This document shows, one piece after another, positions 7,071-11,330 of a DNA stretch of 11,330 nt. Below the pieces are notes generated by a model that was not told the origin of the DNA, did not search any database, and worked only from the letters and a program-made list of their open reading frames with translations. The stretch's first letter is position 1. The number at the start of each line of letters is the position of its first letter. The position numbers were made by a program, and so were the translations under genes. Source of the stretch: Actinoplanes liguriensis (GTDB lineage: Bacteria > Actinomycetota > Actinomycetes > Mycobacteriales > Micromonosporaceae); NCBI GenBank assembly GCA_000715855.1, contig KL571232.1, positions 13,074-24,403 of the forward strand, read 5' to 3'.

Positions 7071-7087
7071 TGCAACGAGTTGCATAG
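7068..7087. promoter_or_regulatory. Perfect 8-4-8 palindrome, candidate PadR operator
   Basis: CTATGCAA (7068-7075), CGAG, TTGCATAG (7080-7087) form an exact inverted repeat. The 13 bases before padR and the overlap with the -10 box place it where a self-regulating PadR repressor would bind; PadR sites are typically palindromes of this size built on ATGnnn/nnnCAT-like arms. That the neighbouring PadR binds here is inferred from position. Confidence 0.65.
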
Positions 7088-7102
7088 CAAGCGACAGAGC
7101 CC

Positions 7103-7127
7103 GATCAGAACCTAGGCCGGTTTGATC
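7103..7127 (-). terminator. Possible hairpin terminator over the molybdo-enzyme stop codon
   Basis: GATCA (7103-7107) pairs with TGATC (7123-7127) and AACC (7109-7112) with GGTT (7119-7122), with one bulged base and a six-base loop. The nine-pair stem spans the TAG at 7114-7112. There is no T-run on either side; actinobacterial terminators often lack one, but the stem is modest. Confidence 0.3.
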
Positions 7128-9271
7128 TCCACCGGGATGCCGTTCAGCACCGCGTTGCCGGAGAGCGGATCGATGACCAGGTCGTCGGTGAGCAGGTTGG
7201 AGTTCACGCCGGGGTTCTCCGCGGCGACCGTCAGGCGCACGCCGGGCAGGTCGTGGCCCCAGCCGTGCGGCAGGCTGACCACGCCCGGCATCACCCGGTC
7301 GGTGACCTCGACCAGCGCGGACAGCGATCCGGCACGCGAGCTCACCGCGGCCGGAACCCCGTCGGCCAGGGTCAGCCGGTCCGCGTCGGCCGGGTGGATC
7401 TGCAGGGTGCACTGCGAACGGCCCTTCACCAGAGCCGGGACGTTGTGCATCCAGCTGTTGTTCGAGCGCAGGTGCCGGCGACCGATCAGGACCAGCCCGG
7501 GGCGCGGCCGGTCCAGCGCCGCACGCAGCCGCTCCACCTCCGCGACCAGCGGCGGCGCGCACAGTTCGATCATGCCGCTCGGCGTGCGCAGCACCTCCGG
7601 GACGCGCGGCTGCAGCGGGCCGAGGTCGACGCCGTGCGGGGCCGCGACCAGGTCGTCCAGCGAGAGCCCGTACGCGCCGGACCGCAACGCCACGTCCAGC
7701 AGCCGCTCCGCCGGGCCGTCCCCGGAGGCCGTCTCCAGCCCCGCCTTCCGCAACGCCTGCGCCAGCATCCCGGAGTGCAGGACCGCGGGATCGGTCCCGG
7801 CGCCCTGACCGGACACGATCAGGATCAGCCGGGCCAGGATGTCGCATTCGTCCATGCCACCGGAATCGGCGGGGAACACCGGCGGCGAATACGACGCGAA
7901 GTTCCGCACCGCCAGCGCCAGAAACGAGAAGTCGTAATGCCCCTTCTGCGTCGCGGCCGGCGGCGGCAGGATCACGTCCGCGTGCCGGGTCGTCTCGTTC
8001 AGATACGGGTCGACGCTGACCATGAAGTCCAGGCCGGCCAGCGCCCGGTCGAGGCGCGCGCTGTTCGGCGTCGACAGCACCGGGTTCCCGGCCACCGTCA
8101 GGAACGCGCGGACCTGCCCCTCCCCCGGCGTCTCGATCTCGTCGGCGAGCGTGGCGACAGGCAACTCGCCCTTCACTTCCGGAAGCCCGCGGACGCGGCT
8201 GTGCCAGCGCCCGGTGACGAATCCCCGGCCGCCCGGCTCGCGGTGCGGCCGCAGGTGCGCGGCGAGCGGGAACATCACGCCGCCGGGCCGGTCCAGGTTG
8301 CCGGTCAGCACATTGATCACGTCGACCAGCCAGCTGGTCAGCGTGCCGAACTCGACCGTGCACGTGCCGATCCGCCCGTAGACCGCGGCGGTCGGCGCCG
8401 TCGCCAGCTCCCGCGCCAGCCCCCGGATCCGCTCCGCGGGCACGTCGCAGACGCCGGTCACCACCTCCGGCGGGAAGGCCGCGGCAAGACCTTGAAGATC
8501 ATCAACCCCTTGCGCGTACGGCGTGAGCCGCCCGAGATCGACCAGGCCCTCCGCGAACAGGGTGTGCACGATCCCGAAGAGCAGGAAGGCGTCCGTCCCC
8601 GGGCGGATGAACAGGTGCTCATCGGCGTGCTCCGCGGTTCGCGTGCGACGGGGATCCACCACCACGAACCGGCCGCCACGTGCCTGGATCGCCGTGAGCC
8701 GGCCCGGGAAGTCGGCGGCGGTGGCGAGACTGCCGTTCGACTCCCACGGGTTGGCGCCGAGCATCAGCAGGAAGTCGGTGCGATCCAGGTCCGGCACCGG
8801 GATCGCCAGCGGGCTGCCGAAGAGGTATCCGCAGGACACGTGCTTCGGCATCTGGTCGACCGTGCTGGCGGAGAAGACGTTCCGGGTCCCGAGCGCCTTG
8901 AGCAGTGGCGTCACGTAGAGACCGCCGGCCATGGTGTGCACGTTCGGGTTGCCGAGATACGCGGCGACGGCCTGCCCGCCGTACGCCTCGATGATCGGCC
9001 GCAGGCCGGCCTCGACAGCGGCGAACGCCTCGTCCCAGGAGACCTCGACGTGCTGCCCGTCGCGGCGCACCATCGGACGGCGCAACCGGTCGGGATCGTC
9101 GGAGAGCCGCCCGAAGGTCGCGCCCTTCGGGCAGATGAAGCCGTGACTGAAGACGTGGTCGCGGTCGCCGCGGACGGTGGTCACCGTGTCGCCGGTGACG
9201 CCGATCTCGAGGCCGCAGGCCGCCTCACAGAGCGGACACGTGCGGTACGCCGTGCGGGTCACGTCCACCAT
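7112..9271 (-). CDS. Molybdopterin-dependent [4Fe-4S] oxidoreductase (formate dehydrogenase/DMSO reductase superfamily)
   Basis: This 719-residue protein has the four Cys of an N-terminal [4Fe-4S] site (C12, C15, C19 and C47, in CPLCEAACG and ICPKG, with Lys49 in the position of the electron-relay lysine). The large molybdopterin domain follows, including LMLGANPWESNGSLA (169-183) and VVVDPRRTRTAEHAD (203-217). The C-terminal dinucleotide-binding domain (about 590-710) has RSNNSWMHN (602-610), PHGWGH (668-673) and NPGVNSN. No twin-arginine signal precedes the cluster, so the enzyme should be cytoplasmic. C147 (HVSCGYLFG) lies where a molybdenum ligand could be, but I cannot assign it. The substrate is unknown; I recall single-subunit actinobacterial relatives (Rv0197-like). 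No partner iron-sulfur, diaphorase or cofactor gene is adjacent. The start is ATG 9271 with GGTGAG at 9282-9277. It is tandem with, but 56 bp from, padR, and 59 bp after the membrane-protein gene. Confidence 0.9.
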   Translation of the reverse strand: MVDVTRTAYRTCPLCEAACGLEIGVTGDTVTTVRGDRDHVFSHGFICPKGATFGRLSDDPDRLRRPMVRRDGQHVEVSWDEAFAAVEAGLRPIIEAYGGQAVAAYLGNPNVHTMAGGLYVTPLLKALGTRNVFSASTVDQMPKHVSCGYLFGSPLAIPVPDLDRTDFLLMLGANPWESNGSLATAADFPGRLTAIQARGGRFVVVDPRRTRTAEHADEHLFIRPGTDAFLLFGIVHTLFAEGLVDLGRLTPYAQGVDDLQGLAAAFPPEVVTGVCDVPAERIRGLARELATAPTAAVYGRIGTCTVEFGTLTSWLVDVINVLTGNLDRPGGVMFPLAAHLRPHREPGGRGFVTGRWHSRVRGLPEVKGELPVATLADEIETPGEGQVRAFLTVAGNPVLSTPNSARLDRALAGLDFMVSVDPYLNETTRHADVILPPPAATQKGHYDFSFLALAVRNFASYSPPVFPADSGGMDECDILARLILIVSGQGAGTDPAVLHSGMLAQALRKAGLETASGDGPAERLLDVALRSGAYGLSLDDLVAAPHGVDLGPLQPRVPEVLRTPSGMIELCAPPLVAEVERLRAALDRPRPGLVLIGRRHLRSNNSWMHNVPALVKGRSQCTLQIHPADADRLTLADGVPAAVSSRAGSLSALVEVTDRVMPGVVSLPHGWGHDLPGVRLTVAAENPGVNSNLLTDDLVIDPLSGNAVLNGIPVEIKPA

Positions 9272-9304
9272 GACGTCTCACCAGCCTTTCAGGCTTGTTA
9301 CCCA

Positions 9305-9334
9305 CGAGTATCAACGGCTGGCGGCCCGCGTCAA
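9305..9334 (-). promoter_or_regulatory. Candidate promoter of the molybdo-enzyme gene
   Basis: TTGACG (9334-9329) and TACTCG (9310-9305, preceded by TG one base upstream) are 18 bp apart on the minus strand. The -35 overlaps the stop codon of the upstream membrane-protein gene. The short leader would contain the hairpin AGCCT-GAA-AGGCT (9295-9283) just before the ribosome-binding site. The -10 match is weak. Confidence 0.3.
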
Positions 9335-9720
9335 CCCGCGCAGTGCGCCGGCTCCGCTCCGGTCCCCGCGAGAACCAGGGCGACGTGGAAGTACCCGGCG
9401 ATCACCGCGGCGAGCACGGCGACGACGATCAGCACCACGGCGGCGACGCGGGCGCCCGGGCCGAGCCGCCGCAGGGACACGGCCGCGGTCGCCGCGGCGC
9501 CCAGGAACAGCAGCGTCGCCACGATCGCCAGGGGCAGTTCCCAGGATGACATCACCGGATCGGGCACACCGGAGCCCGCACAGATCCGGTGCCAGGCGTC
9601 CAGGTACTGATTGCTCAGCCGGATCACGGGCCGCATCAGCAGCAATCCGCCGGCCAGCGTCGCCACGGCCAGCCCGATCAGAACGCCGCCTCCGCGCCGC
9701 TCGGTTGTCTGTGCACTCAT
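9331..9720 (-). CDS. Small membrane protein with three predicted transmembrane helices
   Basis: I do not recognise this 129-residue protein. Hydrophobic segments lie at about 12-29 (GVLIGLAVATLAGGLLLM), 62-82 (LPLAIVATLLFLGAAATAA) and 92-118 (VAAVVLIVVAVLAAVIAGY and on). Basic residues at 84-91 (RRLGPGAR) put the second loop inside, so the N-terminus would be inside and the C-terminus outside. Cys47 in the first loop and Cys127 near the end would then both face outward and could form a disulfide; this is inferred from topology. GTG 9726, two codons earlier, is an alternative start; neither has a clear Shine-Dalgarno sequence. The gene follows the WXG-like gene by 26 bp and is probably the third gene of that cassette. 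Confidence 0.75.
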   Translation of the reverse strand: MSAQTTERRGGGVLIGLAVATLAGGLLLMRPVIRLSNQYLDAWHRICAGSGVPDPVMSSWELPLAIVATLLFLGAAATAAVSLRRLGPGARVAAVVLIVVAVLAAVIAGYFHVALVLAGTGAEPAHCAG

Positions 9721-9746
9721 GATCACGCGGTCCAGAAGTCGAACGA

Positions 9747-10172
9747 CTACTGCGCCCGGGCCCAGCTCGCCGAGTGCGAGTAGTCGTTCGCGTCGATCAC
9801 CCGGTCCCCGGTCTGCGGGCCCTCGTACCAGCCGTCGTCACCGACCGGGAAGCCGGCGAGCTGGGCCATGCCGAGCGCCGACCGCAGGCTGCCCTGCGTG
9901 ATCCGGTGCACGTGGGTGAGGCCGGAAAGCACCAGCGAGACCGCCTGGCACTCCAGCGCGTCGATCTCCAGCCCGTTCACCACCCCGCGCAGACGGGCGA
10001 TCGCCGCGTCGCCGGACGGGCCGGTCCACGTTCCCGCCGCCAGATGTGAGTCCACGTTCTCGTGCAGATCGCGCATCGTCGACAGCAGGTCGGTGTACCG
10101 CGCCTTCCACTCGTTCGCGCCGGTGTCCCAGGCGGCGACGTCGAGGTCGCGGAGCTGCGCCATGCTGACCAT
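9747..10172 (-). CDS. WXG100-like helical protein, putative type VII secretion-associated
   Basis: The protein has about 141 residues if it starts at ATG 10172. Residues about 8-47 and 55-105 are predicted to form two long helices joined by GTWTGPSGDAA, with the W-x-G turn at 49-51, the layout of WXG100/ESAT-6-type proteins. A non-helical tail follows (GDDGWYEGPQTGDRVIDAND) and ends SASWARAQ. It is longer than a standard 100-residue WXG100 protein and resembles the N-terminal domain of larger actinomycete type VII substrates. ATG 10172 is preceded by GGTGAG four bases upstream and lies one base after the stop of the EspC-like gene. GTG 10181, overlapping that stop by 8 bp, would add three residues. 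No ESX ATPase (EccC) or other machinery gene is in the window. Family membership is inferred from pattern, not from a search. Confidence 0.75.
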   Translation of the reverse strand: MVSMAQLRDLDVAAWDTGANEWKARYTDLLSTMRDLHENVDSHLAAGTWTGPSGDAAIARLRGVVNGLEIDALECQAVSLVLSGLTHVHRITQGSLRSALGMAQLAGFPVGDDGWYEGPQTGDRVIDANDYSHSASWARAQ

Positions 10173-10173
10173 G

Positions 10174-10485
10174 TCACTCACCGGGGACGCGGCTGTGGCC
10201 CCGCAGCAGGGCGGCGTGCCGAGCGTCGGCGACCAGATACTCCCGTACGGCGAAATGGAAATTCTCCCCGAGAAGGCCGGTCTCGGTTCCGTGGCTCTCG
10301 ATCCGGTCGGACCAGTTGCGACGGCAGAAGTCCAGCGTGAGCGCGGACGCGATGCCCGGATGCGCGGCGGTGAGCTCCCTCGTCCCGGTGAACGACCGGG
10401 ACTGCGCCGCGACCGCCGAGCCGCTGTCGGTCAGCCGGTCCCCGCACCGCTCGACCACATCCGGCTCCATGTGCAGATCGCTCAT
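10174..10485 (-). CDS. EspC-like small protein, putative type VII secretion substrate
   Basis: This 103-residue protein is mostly helical. It opens with HMEPDVVERCGDRLTDSGSAV, which fits the start of EspC-type (T7SS_ESX_EspC) proteins, and has a central FCRRNWSDRIESH with Trp58. At 83-87 comes YLVAD, a match to the Y-x-x-x-D/E type VII secretion signal, placed as expected after the second helix. The start is ATG 10485 with GGGGAG at 10496-10491, five bases upstream; GTG 10491 would overlap that site and is rejected. It is the first gene of the cassette and is tightly coupled to the WXG-like gene, so the two products may form a heterodimer like other ESX pairs. Secretion is inferred; no ESX machinery is seen here. 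Confidence 0.75.
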   Translation of the reverse strand: MSDLHMEPDVVERCGDRLTDSGSAVAAQSRSFTGTRELTAAHPGIASALTLDFCRRNWSDRIESHGTETGLLGENFHFAVREYLVADARHAALLRGHSRVPGE

Positions 10486-10527
10486 CGTCACTCCCCGTGT
10501 CGTCCACTCTCGACATGAGCGTGTACG

Positions 10528-10541
10528 CCGCGGATCCGCGG
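10528..10541. repeat. 14-bp perfect palindrome CCGCGGATCCGCGG
   Basis: An exact palindrome in the region between the divergent EspC-like and M15 genes. A second, shorter one (CCGCG-TT-CGCGG) is at 10579-10590. Such GC palindromes can occur by chance in DNA of this composition; the position in a divergent regulatory region makes an operator or hairpin possible. Confidence 0.5.
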
Positions 10542-10557
10542 ACCGTTCGAAACGATC

Positions 10558-10607
10558 TGAGTACTCGTACTCATGAATCCGCGTTCGCGGACCGGGATCT
10601 TGAGTAC
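10558..10607. promoter_or_regulatory. TGAGTAC palindrome plus a third half-site before the M15 gene
   Basis: TGAGTAC (10558-10564), TC, GTACTCA (10567-10573) form a perfect 7-2-7 inverted repeat. A third TGAGTAC lies at 10601-10607, directly abutting the ATG at 10608. The stretch is less GC-rich than its surroundings and its codon use is unlike coding sequence. It looks like an operator with an auxiliary half-site shared by two divergent genes. The binding protein is unknown and no regulator gene is adjacent. Confidence 0.5.
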
Positions 10608-11222
10608 ATGCACTCGCACGAGACCGAACGGGACGCGGCCGAGCCGCCCCGGCGACGCGACCCGGTGTACGCGGCGGCCACCCGGATGCTGGCGTTCGCG
10701 CTGGCCCCGATGGCCGCGCTGACCAGTCCCGGCCGGGCCCGGCACACCGCCTGCCAGTGGGCGCTCGCCGCGCGGTTCCCCGCCGAGCGCCTGAACGGCC
10801 TCACGCCGGACGCGCGCGCCGCGTTCGAGGCGGCCCGCACCCGGGCGCTGTGGGAGCACGGTGTGCTGCTCGGCCTCACCTCGGGTCACCGGGACCGGGA
10901 CACGCAGACCGCGCTCTACCTGGCCGAGGTGCGGCGCTGCGGCTCGGTGGCGGAGGCGCGGCGGTGGGTGCTCCCGCCGGAGGAGTCGCGGCACGTCGCG
11001 GGCACCGCGATGGACGTGCGGCCCACGGAGGGGGCGCGATGGCTGGAGCGGCACGGGGCGCTGCACAGCCTCTACCGGGTGTACGACAACGAGTGGTGGC
11101 ACTTCGAGTACCGCCCCGACGGTCGTCCCCCGCGCCTCCCCCACCCGGGCGCGCACGACCGCCGCCTCCTCCGGCGGGCCACGATGATCGTGAATCTCGA
11201 TCTGACATGCTCAGCCGCGTGA
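10608..11222 (+). CDS. M15-family D,D-peptidase-like protein (VanY/D-Ala-D-Ala carboxypeptidase domain)
   Basis: The 204-residue protein carries the M15 zinc-peptidase signature: TSGHRDRDTQ (91-100) in the place of the SGYRS motif, SRHVAGTAMDV with zinc ligands His129 and Asp136, and EWWHFEY with catalytic Glu162 and ligand His165. Enzymes of this family trim D-Ala-D-Ala or related bonds in peptidoglycan. No clear signal peptide is seen: the N-terminus is polar, and a modest hydrophobic stretch (RMLAFALAPMAALTS, 27-41) may be a membrane anchor or simply a helix. I start at ATG 10608 because upstream in-frame starts (ATG 10515, GTG 10497) would make the palindromic region coding, with GC-poor third positions. 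A GGGA at 10593-10596 is the only weak ribosome-binding site, so the start is uncertain. The end overlaps the next gene. Confidence 0.85.
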   Translation: MHSHETERDAAEPPRRRDPVYAAATRMLAFALAPMAALTSPGRARHTACQWALAARFPAERLNGLTPDARAAFEAARTRALWEHGVLLGLTSGHRDRDTQTALYLAEVRRCGSVAEARRWVLPPEESRHVAGTAMDVRPTEGARWLERHGALHSLYRVYDNEWWHFEYRPDGRPPRLPHPGAHDRRLLRRATMIVNLDLTCSAA

Positions 11223-11330
11223 ATACGTCATGGGCCGCGCGGTGGCCCCTGCTGCTGGCCGGGTTGAGCGGCTGCCTGCTGCTGGCATCGGTGCCCTCGT
11301 CGGCGTCGACCGGCCTGCCGCTGTTCGCGG
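11207..11330 (+). CDS. Start of a secreted or lipid-anchored protein (cut by window edge)
   Basis: From ATG 11207 the frame stays open to the window end (41 codons). It begins MLSRVNTSWAARWPLLLAGL and continues SGCLLLASVPSSASTG: a basic start, a hydrophobic core and a small-residue region, typical of a Sec signal peptide. LSGC matches a lipobox, but more hydrophobic residues follow the Cys, so cleavage near SSAS is more likely. GTG 11219 is an alternative start that overlaps the M15 stop by four bases (GTGA), a common translational-coupling arrangement. The mature protein is not visible, so no function can be given. Confidence 0.7.
   Translation, partial: MLSRVNTSWAARWPLLLAGLSGCLLLASVPSSASTGLPLFA

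Noticed and set aside
4794..7115. Plus-strand open frame of 773 residues
   Set aside because: It is antisense to padR and the dehydrogenase, which have clear family motifs. Long shadow frames are common in DNA this rich in G and C.
7253..9610. Plus-strand open frame of 785 residues
   Set aside because: It is antisense to the molybdopterin enzyme and has no recognisable domain; its composition is that of a shadow.
10497..10607. N-terminal extension of the M15 protein from GTG 10497 or ATG 10515
   Set aside because: Third codon positions here are far less GC-rich than in the rest of the gene and the DNA is filled with inverted repeats. Rejected with moderate confidence only, because the ribosome-binding site at 10608 is weak.

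Overview
The window is high-GC DNA with densely packed genes and strong G/C bias at third codon positions. Its gene families (mycobacterial-type FadA/FadB, EspC/WXG-like secretion proteins, SACE_7040-like TetR, DUF6308-like protein) point to a filamentous actinomycete. Micromonosporaceae, for example Actinoplanes, is an inference from gene style and has not been tested. No rRNA, tRNA, CRISPR array or transposase gene was seen.

Layout. (1) 1-3992: a TetR regulator, cut by the left edge, is divergent from fadA and fadB, the two subunits of a trifunctional-type beta-oxidation complex. The 133-bp divergent region carries a TTGACA promoter element that overlaps a perfect short inverted repeat. (2) 3990-4098: an array of 13-bp repeats and a duplicated segment lie between the convergent ends of fadB and the next gene. 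(3) 4095-7055, minus strand: padR, then an acyl-CoA dehydrogenase, then a DUF6308-like gene. The gaps are 3 and 20 bp, and a 20-bp palindrome sits in the padR promoter. Two genes of this operon are damaged as sequenced. The DUF6308-like gene contains 45 bp of Tn5/Nextera mosaic-end sequence, almost certainly a library or assembly artefact. The dehydrogenase has a frameshift at a GGGGCCGGCCCC palindrome. (4) 7112-9271, minus: a stand-alone cytoplasmic molybdopterin/[4Fe-4S] oxidoreductase. (5) 9331-10485, minus: a small cassette of an EspC-like protein, a WXG-like protein and a three-helix membrane protein, resembling type VII secretion substrates. (6) 10608-11330, plus: an M15 D,D-peptidase-like protein and the start of a secreted protein, divergent from the cassette across a 122-bp region rich in palindromes.

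How the genes work together. The dehydrogenase (first step), FadB (hydration and second oxidation) and FadA (thiolysis) together cover one turn of fatty-acid beta-oxidation. They are encoded by two convergent units, each with its own regulator gene next to it (TetR and PadR). The right-hand part is a cell-envelope module: putative secreted helical proteins on one strand and a peptidoglycan-peptidase-like protein on the other, around a shared regulatory region. The molybdo-enzyme has no partner subunit here and its substrate cannot be named.

Quality caution. The adapter sequence, the frameshift in a GC palindrome and an apparently shortened loop in FadB should be checked against reads before being treated as biology.
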